Of a DNA stretch of 64,000 nucleotides, positions 1 through 9,269 are shown one piece after another. The notes beneath the pieces are model-generated. The model had not been told where the DNA came from. It was given only the letters and a program-made list of their open reading frames with translations, and did no database searches. Within the stretch, counting starts at the first letter, position 1. Each line of letters begins with the position of its first letter. The translations under genes were made by a program, and so were the position numbers. This DNA comes from Roseihalotalea indica (GTDB lineage: Bacteria > Bacteroidota > Bacteroidia > Cytophagales > Cyclobacteriaceae), in NCBI RefSeq assembly GCF_022458895.1, contig NZ_JAINFL010000004.1, positions 930,001 to 994,000 on the forward strand, given 5' to 3'.

Positions 1-1398
1 CCGATGCCAGGTATGAGGCTGAATACACAGCATAAAGGTAGGCTCTTCCTCCCCCAGTATATCGGTCACATCAATCATGGAGCCATATTCCCAGGCACCA
101 TACGGCGCTCCTTCAGTACCAAAGTATTCCGATAATTCGGCATTTTCCCGAAAGAGGTTGGTTTCAAAAACAGGGGCCAGACTTTTGGTTTGCATACTAT
201 ATTGATACAGGTACGCATCATGCGTCTCCCGGCCATCATCGGCTCCATCCTCAGTATAGCCATTCGGGTCTTCCTGAATATAGATATAATTTTCCGTCAC
301 CATAATGTTATCAGGGTTCATGTAAAGCCCATAAGCAGGACTATCAGGATCATCACCGTCTAATAATACTTCTAGCGTACCTGTCATAGGGTTGGCTGGG
401 TCCAGGCGTAATTTATAGGTCCGTCCCCACTTGCTACGAGACCCATCGTCGGTTAAGTGACCTGTTACTTCAAAGTAAACATTGTTACTAGCTGAGGGCG
501 ACCCTTTGCCATAGTCCAGATCTTCTACCCGGCCAAAAGCAATGGAATTTAATGCCTCGGAAGCCATATTATTTTGTTCGCCGGTATTCATACGGGCCTC
601 TTCAATTTTTACAAACTCCACGTCGTAAGACTCGCCGATGTGCATCTCCGTTTCCACAGGATTCAGATCAGTGCGGCGAAGCACATATACCTCACCACCT
701 TCAAGATCACCCTGGCTTTCGCTCATATACATAACCACCTGTCCGCCATAAGGACCGCTATCATCGTCGCCGATGATGATCATGGTTTTGCCTTGCGTGG
801 TAGATAACGGAAGAGGAAGAGCGTTCTCGGCATTCCAGCGGCCTAACGCCGGCAGTACCTGGGGTACACTTGCGGTAGACGCATCAGAAAAAGGACTCAC
901 TCCGTGGGTCTGCGACTCGGGACCGCTCTCACCCGCTGTCAGGAAGACCGGGCCAAAACCGTGTTCTTCGGGAGTAGCCAATGTGGCGGAACACATCCGG
1001 GTACCTGCTCCACTTGAGTTAAGCACATAGTCCCCTTTTACCGGTTTAAAGTCTTCGTTAAAGTAAATTCTGGATACTGCGTAGTTATCTTCATTGTTTA
1101 CTAAATACACATAACCATCCGCCGTCCTGGTAAGACCTGAGCCATCGGCCGACCCGCCGAAAGTATAATCCGGTGAGCCAGGAAGTTTATCAGTGCTGCT
1201 GATTAAGGTATACACTTTCAGGTCTTCGAAGCCCGGAAGCTTTTTAAGAAGTGAGGGTTCCGTAGAGTAATCCTGGAACTTAATTCCAGCCTCGTCGGGA
1301 TCATCTTTACCATCTAAGATCTCATCCAGAATTTCCCGGCAAGAGCCTAGCAAAAGAAGACAGGGAGCCAATAAAAAAATTAAACGTTTCTTCATCAT
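1..1398 (-). CDS. PhoX/DUF839-like beta-propeller lipoprotein (3' end cut off by the window)
   Basis: 466 codons are visible and the frame is open at base 1, so the C-terminus is missing. The N-terminus is a lipoprotein signal (basic MMKKR, hydrophobic stretch, lipobox LLGSC near residue 20), which puts the protein on a membrane outside the cytoplasm. The body resembles the DUF839/PhoX fold: an early GYVYLVNNED segment, a GEESG-like stretch (TAGESGPES), then FGRVEDLDYG, the VYFEVTG strand and PDNIMV with IQEDPNG. In PhoX enzymes such segments build a calcium- and iron-binding phosphatase propeller, but here the metal ligands cannot be checked fully because the end is missing. It follows a SusC/SusD pair on the same strand after an 800-bp gap, so it may act on what that pair imports. 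The family call is by motif resemblance; phosphatase activity is inference. Confidence 0.6.
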   Translation of the reverse strand, partial: MMKKRLIFLLAPCLLLLGSCREILDEILDGKDDPDEAGIKFQDYSTEPSLLKKLPGFEDLKVYTLISSTDKLPGSPDYTFGGSADGSGLTRTADGYVYLVNNEDNYAVSRIYFNEDFKPVKGDYVLNSSGAGTRMCSATLATPEEHGFGPVFLTAGESGPESQTHGVSPFSDASTASVPQVLPALGRWNAENALPLPLSTTQGKTMIIIGDDDSGPYGGQVVMYMSESQGDLEGGEVYVLRRTDLNPVETEMHIGESYDVEFVKIEEARMNTGEQNNMASEALNSIAFGRVEDLDYGKGSPSASNNVYFEVTGHLTDDGSRSKWGRTYKLRLDPANPMTGTLEVLLDGDDPDSPAYGLYMNPDNIMVTENYIYIQEDPNGYTEDGADDGRETHDAYLYQYSMQTKSLAPVFETNLFRENAELSEYFGTEGAPYGAWEYGSMIDVTDILGEEEPTFMLCIQPHTWHR

Positions 1399-2037
1399 GT
1401 TTAGAGGTTCGTTGGTTTATAGTTAAAAAGAATGAAATCCATCAACTGAATTGCATATACTCGAATTGCCAAATGTTAGGCAGGGCTTTTCCCGGCATAT
1501 TTTGCTCTTAAAAGTCAAGAGAAAGTCGCCACTCTCATCGGTTCATGAGCCTTCCCTTCCCGGTAAAAAATCTGAAACTATCTTTATTCAAAGCTACACT
1601 GAAGGAACCGATAGGGTGTTACTGGATCGTTAAGCTTATGTTAAAAAATCAGGCTAAAAAACCTTGCTTTTTCCCGTAAAACACCCCAAAACACTGATGC
1701 AAGATTCTGATACTGCACGCTAAAATTTGTGTCTTTCCGGGAAGATGCACTCAAAAAAACTAAGGTGCTGAGGCGGAATTATGATATTTCAATATCCGTA
1801 AAATTAACACAATAGTAATAAGCTTAACCGAAACTTCTTTAATCATATTGACAAAGCTTCCATATCAACTACCTCACTGCCCTAAGAGCTTTACAATGGA
1901 TAGGCTGCGAAGCTATGTAGTGAGGTGAGATTAACTTCGTGCCCGGCCAAATGACGAACACATTTTAGACCGGACACGAAGGATTAAGCAGGTTATAAAC
2001 CCAGCTTTATGCTGGTGACATATACTTAATTTTTGAT
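1399..2037. other. Intergenic region without a recognisable gene
   Basis: About 640 bases between the SusD gene and the PhoX-like gene. Short open frames exist but have no start context, no family resemblance and AT-rich composition unlike the neighbouring genes. The promoter of the PhoX-like gene should lie in the part near 1400-1500, but I see no convincing TTTG / TAnnTTTG pair. Confidence 0.5.
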
Positions 2038-2200
2038 ACTAAGTACGATCAAGAAAGCGTGGACGAGTGGGCTTGGGAGGAGGTGGGAGGCCGTAAGCGG
2101 TAGGCAGCACCGTAGGGGCCAACGGTTCACTGCCTACAGCCTCCTGCGGAGCGGCCTACCGCCAACACCACTCGTTATTACAAAACTGATTGTACTTAGT
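2038..2200. repeat. 163-bp imperfect palindrome (possible MITE-like or REP-like element)
   Basis: The outer ends are inverted copies: ACTAAGTAC at 2038-2046 faces GTACTTAGT at 2192-2200, with a second matching block ACGAGTGG (from 2062) facing CCACTCGT near 2168-2175. Further in, GGTAGGCAG (from about 2099) faces CTGCCTAC (from about 2130), with other partial matches between. The two arms drift in places, so it is an old or imperfect palindrome. Its right end runs over the stop codon of the SusD gene. It could be a small non-autonomous mobile element or a strong RNA hairpin that ends the SusC/SusD transcript. No transposase or clear target duplication is visible. Confidence 0.55.
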
Positions 2201-3662
2201 TAGACCACCAACCACTGGAGAGCAGGTTATCGCCCTTATCCAGCATTTCAACGGCACTGTTATAATTGGAGGTATTCACTGATTTTAATAACGGTGGATA
2301 AACCATTCGTTTCATAATCTCGTCGGTGAGCATGGCAGAACCTATATGAAACTCGGGAAATCGTACCCGGCGGTAATTCAGCCAGCCATCGTATCCCTGG
2401 TAATAGAAATTAATGTATTCCTGGGTCCAGATCTGCTGAAGAGCTTCATCTTCTTCGGAAGAAAGCTGTATCGCTTCTTTTGCCAGGTGAGCTTCAATGT
2501 CGGCTTCGTCTACCTGCCACCACATGCAGCTTGAGCGTATTCCCGTTTCATAATGGGCTGCGGCATCTCCTGACACATACCCTTCCAGAATTGCTTCCGC
2601 GATGTAAAATTCCACCTCGGCATGCGATAATAGAACCGACGGAGCTCTTACCCCATTTAAGCCGGTATAGGGTAAGGCTAGTCCTTCAAATTCACGGATA
2701 ATATCCGGGTTTTCGCCCGTGGGCACTCCTACATATACCGGATTTCCGTCTTCATCCAGATGCACCGGGTTTCCTTCCTTGTCTACGCCCAATACAGCCA
2801 TATTAGATCGCCGGGGGTCCAGCGTCTCCTGCAGTTTCATCGCAAAGGTTTCTCCCAGCGCGGTAGACGCTGGAGTACCAGTAGCCTGCGTTGATTCCAG
2901 ACCAAAACGACCGTCATAAATAATAGCACAGGTTTCATCCGCTGAGGAAATCAGCTCTCCTTCATTGATCAGCACCGCAATATCACTGGTAACGGAAGGG
3001 TCAACCTTAACCATTTTCAAGTACATCCGCAATTTCAGACTATTAACTAGCTTTCTCCATTTTGTATTATCACCAAAGTAGAACGCATCGCCGCCCCGAA
3101 TGAAGTTTCCTCCGGGCTGGGTAGCCAGCAGGTCATACGCTTTATCCAGAGAGTCCAGATTAGAGCGGTATATTTCTTCCTGAGTATCAAAAACAGGAGT
3201 AAAGTTTAACTGATCGCCCTGTATTGCTTCCGAATAGGGAACCGGCCCGAACATATCTGTCAGGTAGGTGGTAAGGTAGACTTCCATGACCATACCTGCT
3301 CCCAGATAATCATCCAAACCTTCGTTCATAGCCCGGTGCTTCAGGTCGTAGATATCGTACATAGTACTGTAGATAGTATTGTATATCTCCTCAGAGTCTG
3401 AACCCCGGAAATCATACCGGTGGCGTTGATCAATCAGAGAGGTATTGGTCCAGTACTGCCCCACATAATTGCCAATATCACCGTAACTACGAGACCGGGT
3501 GCCCGTGCTGTAAATCACCTGGGTGAGCAGCGAAGCCGCATTAATATCGGTCATGCGGGTTGGGTTGGTGTTGATCTCTTCAAAATCATGGCAAGCAGTT
3601 AAGGAGAAAAACAGTATGGCCAGAAAAAAGCCGCTTTTATATTTTATATGCTTTATGTTCAT
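2196..3662 (-). CDS. SusD/RagB-like outer-membrane lipoprotein (SusD-like_2 type)
   Basis: Surface lipoprotein that binds nutrient and hands it to the SusC channel encoded just upstream. The start is taken at the ATG at 3662 rather than a TTG two codons before it. The signal ends in lipobox LTAC with Cys near residue 24, followed by the phrase EINTNPTR that is typical of the SusD-like_2 branch (PF12771) rather than classical SusD. A further family sign is the C-terminal stretch YINFYYQGYDGWLNYRR with the WNT/NPG-like closing region. About 488 residues, normal for the family. Only 12 bp separate it from the SusC stop, so the two are co-transcribed. The SusD-like_2 branch is not tied to one substrate, so the ligand is unknown. 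Confidence 0.93.
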   Translation of the reverse strand: MNIKHIKYKSGFFLAILFFSLTACHDFEEINTNPTRMTDINAASLLTQVIYSTGTRSRSYGDIGNYVGQYWTNTSLIDQRHRYDFRGSDSEEIYNTIYSTMYDIYDLKHRAMNEGLDDYLGAGMVMEVYLTTYLTDMFGPVPYSEAIQGDQLNFTPVFDTQEEIYRSNLDSLDKAYDLLATQPGGNFIRGGDAFYFGDNTKWRKLVNSLKLRMYLKMVKVDPSVTSDIAVLINEGELISSADETCAIIYDGRFGLESTQATGTPASTALGETFAMKLQETLDPRRSNMAVLGVDKEGNPVHLDEDGNPVYVGVPTGENPDIIREFEGLALPYTGLNGVRAPSVLLSHAEVEFYIAEAILEGYVSGDAAAHYETGIRSSCMWWQVDEADIEAHLAKEAIQLSSEEDEALQQIWTQEYINFYYQGYDGWLNYRRVRFPEFHIGSAMLTDEIMKRMVYPPLLKSVNTSNYNSAVEMLDKGDNLLSSGWWSN

Positions 3663-3674
3663 GATCAATGGTTT

Positions 3675-6600
3675 TTAGAAAGTTACTTTAAGATCGATAC
3701 CTACGGTGCGGGTAGAAGGCGAGCCGGTGGCCTCCAGACCAGGAGTAAGTGTGCCATTATCCACCACCGATTGTTCAGGATCATACGCGGGGAACTTGGT
3801 CCAGATAAACAGTTCGTTACCATAGACTGCTACCTGCGCACCTTTTAATCTCCAGAATGCAGGCAGATCATAGGCCAGCCGCAGGTTTCTGAGCTTTAAG
3901 AAGGTGGTTTCAAACACATTGCCCTCAATCTGATCCCGTTCGTACATAGCATTATAGTAATAAGGCGCCGGAGCCGAAACAGTGTTAGGAACATACTCTC
4001 CCGACTCTTCATCCAGCATTACCCCATCACCAATGACACCAAACCGACCATCCTCATTCTGTATCCACGCACCGGAAGCCATATCATATTCAGCACCGGA
4101 TTCATAAGGAGCTCCGCTCTCGCGTCCGTAGACTGTCTTTTCAGCTTTACCGGTGTAGTTCATCAGGAAGTGGGTAATGGAATAGGCTCTACCTCCCTGT
4201 TGGTAGTCAAATTGAAATGACAGATGAAAATTCTTATACCGTACTGTGTTGATTATACCAGCTCGCCAATCAGGAAATACATTACCCAGATAATCCTCAT
4301 CATTATCACGCTGGGCCAGCCCATCTTTAAAAATAATCTGACCGTTGTGTTTGTCGTATCCTTTTCCGTAGATGCGGCCCATCTGCTCGCCGGGTTCTGC
4401 TTTTACCAACACCCGAGAAGCAATGTATGAACCCAGAATGTAGGTATCGATAATACCCGGTACCAGTTCCTCTACCCTACCCCGGTTAGCCGACCAGTTT
4501 CCGGCAATATCCCAGGTGAAGTTGGGGGTGTATATGGGCTTGGCAGTCAGTTGCAGCTCGATGCCCCGGTTAGATACTGCCCCGGCGTTCATCAGTGCAC
4601 TCAGATAGCCCGAAGCCGGATCTACCGGCATGTTTAGAATCTGGTTTTTGGTTTCAGATTTGTAGAAGGTGGCGTCCAGGTTAAGACGGTGCTCAAGAAA
4701 ATGAGCGTTAAACCCAAACTCTACCGAGCTTGTCATCTCGGGTTTTAACCCGGCATTCGGGCGGGTAGAGGGGTTAGAGTAACCTCCGTTGATGGCAGTG
4801 GAAGTTACATAATATCGATCTAAGCGGTACGGGTCGGTGTCGGAACCCACCTGGGCCACGGATGCCCGCAGTTTCAGATAAGAGAGTACCGAAGAACTGA
4901 TATCAAACATTTCGGTGGCATCTACTGCCAACGCTGCGGAAGGATAAAAGTAGGAATTGTTATTCTGAGGCAGCGTTGATGTCCAGTCATTTCTTCCGGT
5001 AACGTCCAGGTAGATCATGTCTTTATAGTTCGCATTGATTACCCCATATACCCCAACCTGCTCTTCCTGCCGACGCGAAGGAGATACCAGTGGGTCTTGC
5101 TCAGCATTAGCAATATTGAATACGCCCGGAATGATTAACCCCTGCGCTTCGGCCGACATGCTATTCTGGTTAGCGTACCGGTGGTTAAATCCTAAAGTCC
5201 CGTTCAGATTAACGCTTCCGAGTGACCAGTTCTGAGAAAGGATAACATCCGTGTTCAGTAACATAGCCTTCAGGGTAGATTCCTGGTAATTCCCGAATTG
5301 ATTTCTAGGCTCCGACCAGGCCCGTTCCCGGGTTCTCAGTTCGGTATAAAAATCAATACCACTGCGTGCAGTAAGTTTGAGCGTATTGGTAAAATCATGA
5401 TCAAACTGTAGTTTACCAAATATCCGATCTTTATCCAGCGTATTAAGGGAGTTATACAAAATCCAGTACGGGTTAGCGGTGATCGCCGCGATCTGATTTT
5501 GCTGCACATCCTCCTGCCCGTCTAGCCAGAGTTTGTCTTTGTACCACTGGGTATCATCATTGGCGTTTAGCCAGAATACCTGGTAGGGCGCATTCTGACG
5601 GTCATACCCCTCGGCTGGTAAATTGTCTGAGGCTTGTTTCACGTAATTGATTTTGGTAGAAAACCGAGACTTGCCCGTTCTTACTCCCGACGATAAAGCC
5701 AGATTAAAGCGGTTATATCCCGTATTGGCCATGATGTAGTCATTATCCAGGTAATCTACCGAGCCTCGGAAATAGGCGTTGTTATTCCCGGCTTCTACGG
5801 ATATTCCGGTAGATTTGGTAACGCCGGTTTTGTAAAAGTTCTGCTCTACCTCATGGCTAAGCCAGGGGGTTTGTCCACCCGGTTCAAACTCCCATAGCTC
5901 TTCGCGCCTTTCGGGGTCGTATACTGCGGTGTGGGGTGAGTCGTACTGGTAAAAGTTCTGCCCCATAAACTTGGGGCCCCACGAGTGGCCGTTGCGGTTC
6001 TGCGGTCCATCGGGCGAATCTTTGAATGCATAGTAATCACTTTCCGAACGGTTGCCGGAGCCGAACATATGCTGCCGGGGCAACCATCGGTTCACCTGCT
6101 GAAACGAAGTGGTATGACGCAGATTGACGGTAAGGTCTTGGTTAAATTTTCCACTTTTGGTGGTAATCATGACCACGCCATTGGCGGCCTGAGAGCCGTA
6201 CAATGCTGCCGCAGAGGCTCCTCTTAACACGGTGATATCGGCAATATCTTCCGGATTTAAGGCCGATAATCCATCACCATAATCCACGGGTGCCCCCAGG
6301 TAAGAACTTTCACTATCCCCATTCTGATCATTGGTAACTGGCACGCCATCAATTACGATCAGCGCCCGGTTGTTTTCCATATTCAGGGAAGCCTCACCCC
6401 GCAGCACAATACGCGATGACCCCAACGGCCCGGTTGAGCGAGTAAGTTGCAAACCGGGTATCTTTCCGGCCATAGCAGTAGCCAGGTTCTGGTTTCCGCC
6501 CCGGGTGATCTCCTGGTTTTCCAGTTTGGTAACTGAGTAGCCAAGGTCTCTGGTTTCCCGTTCTATACCCAGGGCAGTCACGACTACTTCGTTCAGGCTT

Positions 6601-7217
6601 CTGGTATCTTCGCGTAAGGTAACCTGGATGGTGGAACGACCATTGATTGGTTGTTCTACAGTTTCGTACCCCACAAAAGAAAAGATCAGTTGCTCCGCAT
6701 CGTCGGGAACATCCAGATTAAAATTACCATCAATATCGGTGATGGTTCCAATGGTTGTGCCTTCAACATTTACATTCACTCCCGGAATCGGGTTTTGAGC
6801 CTCATCGGTAACGGTTCCTGATACCCGGACGAAAGCCGAAACGGAAACCTGCTCTTCTCCCTGATGGGGCTTTACCAGAATATTCTGATTAATCTGTTTG
6901 AAAGACAATTGGGTCTGACGGGAGATTTCCAGCAAAACTTCTCTCACTGATTTGTTTTCTGCTTTTATGCTGATTTTCCGTCTTACATTCACATTACGTT
7001 CACTATAAGCAAACCTAAAGTCAGTCTGTGCTTCGATTACCCGAAAGGCTTTTGCCAGGGAGCTCTCATCAAAGTGCAGGCTGATCGTCACATCTTCTAA
7101 GTGTTGCGCGATAGCTTTGTTTGCCAGCAGGCTGGAGTGCACTAAACACACCAGCAGCAGGCCTAAAAGGGTGTACCGGGTACACATAAGCAAAATTTGT
7201 GTGATATTTTTTTTCAC
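3675..7217 (-). CDS. SusC/RagA family TonB-dependent outer-membrane transporter with STN domain
   Basis: Outer-membrane beta-barrel that imports a ligand with energy from TonB. The start codon is GTG; it gives a basic N-terminus (MKKN) and signal peptide, and the ATG just upstream is closed by a stop. Order: signal peptide 1-38; STN signalling domain about 42-116; carboxypeptidase-regulatory-like domain about 131-205 (PGVNV, TDIDGNF, FSFVGYE); TonB plug from about 210 (NEVVVTALG); barrel ending in the aromatic strand GIDLKVTF. 1180 residues, usual size. The STN domain fits signalling through the FecR and ECF sigma factor encoded upstream. It forms a SusC/SusD pair with the next gene. Confidence 0.96.
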   Translation of the reverse strand: MKKNITQILLMCTRYTLLGLLLVCLVHSSLLANKAIAQHLEDVTISLHFDESSLAKAFRVIEAQTDFRFAYSERNVNVRRKISIKAENKSVREVLLEISRQTQLSFKQINQNILVKPHQGEEQVSVSAFVRVSGTVTDEAQNPIPGVNVNVEGTTIGTITDIDGNFNLDVPDDAEQLIFSFVGYETVEQPINGRSTIQVTLREDTRSLNEVVVTALGIERETRDLGYSVTKLENQEITRGGNQNLATAMAGKIPGLQLTRSTGPLGSSRIVLRGEASLNMENNRALIVIDGVPVTNDQNGDSESSYLGAPVDYGDGLSALNPEDIADITVLRGASAAALYGSQAANGVVMITTKSGKFNQDLTVNLRHTTSFQQVNRWLPRQHMFGSGNRSESDYYAFKDSPDGPQNRNGHSWGPKFMGQNFYQYDSPHTAVYDPERREELWEFEPGGQTPWLSHEVEQNFYKTGVTKSTGISVEAGNNNAYFRGSVDYLDNDYIMANTGYNRFNLALSSGVRTGKSRFSTKINYVKQASDNLPAEGYDRQNAPYQVFWLNANDDTQWYKDKLWLDGQEDVQQNQIAAITANPYWILYNSLNTLDKDRIFGKLQFDHDFTNTLKLTARSGIDFYTELRTRERAWSEPRNQFGNYQESTLKAMLLNTDVILSQNWSLGSVNLNGTLGFNHRYANQNSMSAEAQGLIIPGVFNIANAEQDPLVSPSRRQEEQVGVYGVINANYKDMIYLDVTGRNDWTSTLPQNNNSYFYPSAALAVDATEMFDISSSVLSYLKLRASVAQVGSDTDPYRLDRYYVTSTAINGGYSNPSTRPNAGLKPEMTSSVEFGFNAHFLEHRLNLDATFYKSETKNQILNMPVDPASGYLSALMNAGAVSNRGIELQLTAKPIYTPNFTWDIAGNWSANRGRVEELVPGIIDTYILGSYIASRVLVKAEPGEQMGRIYGKGYDKHNGQIIFKDGLAQRDNDEDYLGNVFPDWRAGIINTVRYKNFHLSFQFDYQQGGRAYSITHFLMNYTGKAEKTVYGRESGAPYESGAEYDMASGAWIQNEDGRFGVIGDGVMLDEESGEYVPNTVSAPAPYYYNAMYERDQIEGNVFETTFLKLRNLRLAYDLPAFWRLKGAQVAVYGNELFIWTKFPAYDPEQSVVDNGTLTPGLEATGSPSTRTVGIDLKVTF

Positions 7218-7268
7218 TATCTTGTCATGGTTTTAATGGTTGCAAATCTGTTGAAACAAAAGGGCTTG

Positions 7269-7304
7269 GAAGTAAGCTGGTATCTGAACCATACCGCTTA
7301 CTTC
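7269..7304 (-). terminator. Hairpin between fecR and susC (set 1)
   Basis: GAAGTAAGC-GGTAT at 7269-7283 pairs with ATACCGCTTACTTC at 7291-7304 with one bulged base and a 7-nt loop. A smaller hairpin (CTTGAC at 7310-7315, GTCAAG at 7324-7329) sits next to it. There is no clear U-run, so it may attenuate rather than stop transcription between the regulatory genes and SusC, or only stabilise the mRNA end. Confidence 0.5.
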
Positions 7305-7372
7305 GAGCTCTTGACTTTAAGCCGTCAAGGCAGGGCTTTCAATAATAGAGTTTATCGCATAGGCATCTTATT

Positions 7373-8386
7373 TTAGGGTTCACATCCGCTTCCGGACAGG
7401 GTAATTTGGTTATTATCAAAGGTGTAAGTAAAATCATTGATATAGCTCATCACTTCCAGCACCTCAGGGAGCTTTTCCTTTTCAAAATGCGCAGTAATCT
7501 GACAGTTTTTGAGTTTCTCCTCTTCAAAGTCAATGGGCACATCGTAGTACCGCTCCAGCACGCGCGCCACCCGAGATAGTTTAGCATTTTCAAATACCAG
7601 CCGACCTTTGGTCCAACCAAGCTCATCTGCCAACACCACATCTGCTTCTTCCCAGGTTTTCTCTTGTCTATGATAGCTGATTTGCTTTTCAGGTAAAAGA
7701 AGCGGCGATGCTCCAATACCTGGCAAGTCGACTTCTACTTCACCGGAAGCTACCGTTACTTTGGCCATTTCATCATCAGGATAAGCACTGATGGAAAATG
7801 AAGTGCCCAACACCCGGGTGGTGAGCTCTCCGGTGCGGACTAAAAAAGGATGCTCAGGATCATGAGCCACCTCAAAAAAGGCTTCTCCTTCTAAAAACAC
7901 TTCCCGGTAAGGTTCCTGCGTCAGCTGAGAAGAATACCGTAACCGACTGTCTGCATTTAAAGTGACTTTGGTACCATCACCAAGCGTTAGCGTGGCGATC
8001 TGGCTTTTTACGGTGCTTTTCTCAACCCAGCGCGCCTGTTGAGCATTACGTAAATATTCCCAGGGTTTAAGGAAATAAAGCGTCCCCAGAAAAATAGCCA
8101 GTATGCTGATGCTGGCCGCCATTTTTACCCAGTAGTGCGTCTGCCGCTTCTGCTGCGCTGCTGTTTCGGCTTCCAGAGCATCAATGCGTTGGTTTAGCTT
8201 CTCGCGCGCGGTATTGGTACTGAACGTTTGTCGGTGGCCGCCCGCCCGGAACCATACTTCTTTCAGTTTTTCATACTCCTCAGGATGGCTTTCCCGCCAC
8301 TGCTCGAACGCCGCTCGCTCAGTTTGATCAAGTTCGTTAGCCAGATATTTACTGACCAGTTTATATATGTCTTCGTTTTGCGGCAT
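7373..8386 (-). CDS. FecR-family anti-sigma factor (set 1)
   Basis: Inner-membrane regulator that holds or activates the ECF sigma factor encoded upstream, in response to the STN domain of the SusC protein encoded downstream. The ATG at 8386 (MPQNEDIY) is preferred to a TTG 30 bases earlier. A cytoplasmic N-terminal part of about 90 residues (YLANELDQTERAAFEQW is typical) is followed by one membrane segment around residues 95-115. Then come the periplasmic FecR domain (GDGTKVTLNADS, VFLEGEAFFEV, VRVLGTSF-like RVLGTSFSI) and a C-terminal DUF4974/STN-like domain (LVFENAKLSRVARVLERYY). It ends in SGSGCEP; the second FecR in the window ends almost the same way (EPGSCE). The gap to the sigma gene is 96 bp. 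Confidence 0.94.
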   Translation of the reverse strand: MPQNEDIYKLVSKYLANELDQTERAAFEQWRESHPEEYEKLKEVWFRAGGHRQTFSTNTAREKLNQRIDALEAETAAQQKRQTHYWVKMAASISILAIFLGTLYFLKPWEYLRNAQQARWVEKSTVKSQIATLTLGDGTKVTLNADSRLRYSSQLTQEPYREVFLEGEAFFEVAHDPEHPFLVRTGELTTRVLGTSFSISAYPDDEMAKVTVASGEVEVDLPGIGASPLLLPEKQISYHRQEKTWEEADVVLADELGWTKGRLVFENAKLSRVARVLERYYDVPIDFEEEKLKNCQITAHFEKEKLPEVLEVMSYINDFTYTFDNNQITLSGSGCEP

Positions 8387-8482
8387 GGAAGTTTTTGCTT
8401 CACCCCTATCACGCAAAACAACTGACGGTACCCCTACGGGAAAGTGTTAAGGAATGGTTAAGTTAGTGTTAACGAAAATTAA

Positions 8483-9031
8483 TCAGGAAATACGCTGGCT
8501 GGTTTTTTCTGCCATAGCCCGTAACAACTTCAGCGCTTTACTCATCTGATTCTTTACAGTCTTTTCTGAAATATCCAACAGGTCGGCAATCTCACGATAC
8601 GTGAACCCCTCGTCTCGCTGTAAAGTAAAAATAAGCCGACAGCGGCCTGGGAGGCTATCAATACAGTTTTGCCAGTTCTGTCGGTTTTCTTTATGAATGA
8701 GCAAAGCATCGGGGCTCTGAGCCACTGCCTGATGCATATATTCTTCCAGAGGCTCGAACTGGAAAGAGGGTCGCCTCAGATAACTGATAGCCTGATTTCG
8801 GGTAGCCTTGAAGAGATAGGGTTTGAGGCTGCCGGTGATTTTTAGTGATTTTCGTTTGGCCCAAAGGTTAAAAAACACATCCGAAACAATCTCTTCGGCC
8901 AGCATAGGATCGCCTAGATAAGAGTTTGCAAAATGGCATAATGACGTAAAATACTGCTCAAAAAGCTCGTTTAAGGCTTCACGCTTATCATGCTGTATCT
9001 GCTTAAAAATCACGTTCTCCCGGTTGCTCAT
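8483..9031 (-). CDS. ECF RNA polymerase sigma factor (set 1)
   Basis: Extracytoplasmic-function sigma factor of the FecI/CarQ-like Bacteroidota type, expected to drive the SusC/SusD genes downstream. The ATG at 9031 (MSNREN) is chosen; the open frame runs further to a TTG. Region 2 (LFEQYFTSLCHFANSYLGD, AEEIVSDVFFNLW) is near residues 20-70 and region 4 (LPGRCRLIFTLQRDEG, YREIADLLDISEKTVKNQM) near 120-170, the helix-turn-helix that reads the -35 element. 182 residues, normal. It ends without the hydrophobic tail seen on the other two sigma factors here. Confidence 0.95.
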   Translation of the reverse strand: MSNRENVIFKQIQHDKREALNELFEQYFTSLCHFANSYLGDPMLAEEIVSDVFFNLWAKRKSLKITGSLKPYLFKATRNQAISYLRRPSFQFEPLEEYMHQAVAQSPDALLIHKENRQNWQNCIDSLPGRCRLIFTLQRDEGFTYREIADLLDISEKTVKNQMSKALKLLRAMAEKTSQRIS

Positions 9032-9202
9032 AATATCGCTAGCTTTTCTCAAAAAGAACACATTATGAGCAAAGGATGGCAAAAAGTAGAATTAATTTTT
9101 TGTTATGAAATCCATACTATCACGAGAATGTAATTACTAGTTTTGGCGATACCAGAAATTTACTATTGGTAGAGAAAGGTATTTATCAGGCACCGCCCGT
9201 TT

Positions 9203-9210
9203 TACTTTTG
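9203..9210 (+). promoter_or_regulatory. Possible -7 box for the membrane-protein gene
   Basis: TACTTTTG fits the Bacteroidota -7 consensus TAnnTTTG exactly and lies 59 bases before the ATG at 9270. No good TTTG -33 box is found at the usual 19-21 nt upstream, so support is weak. Confidence 0.3.
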
Positions 9211-9269
9211 TATCAGATTAACAGGTAACAGCACTGTTGGTTCAGCGTATAATCAGGTAAAGCACTACC

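Noticed and set aside
1451..1633. 60-codon open frame in the gap after the PhoX-like gene
   Set aside because: No match and no ribosome-site context; the base composition resembles the surrounding non-coding DNA.
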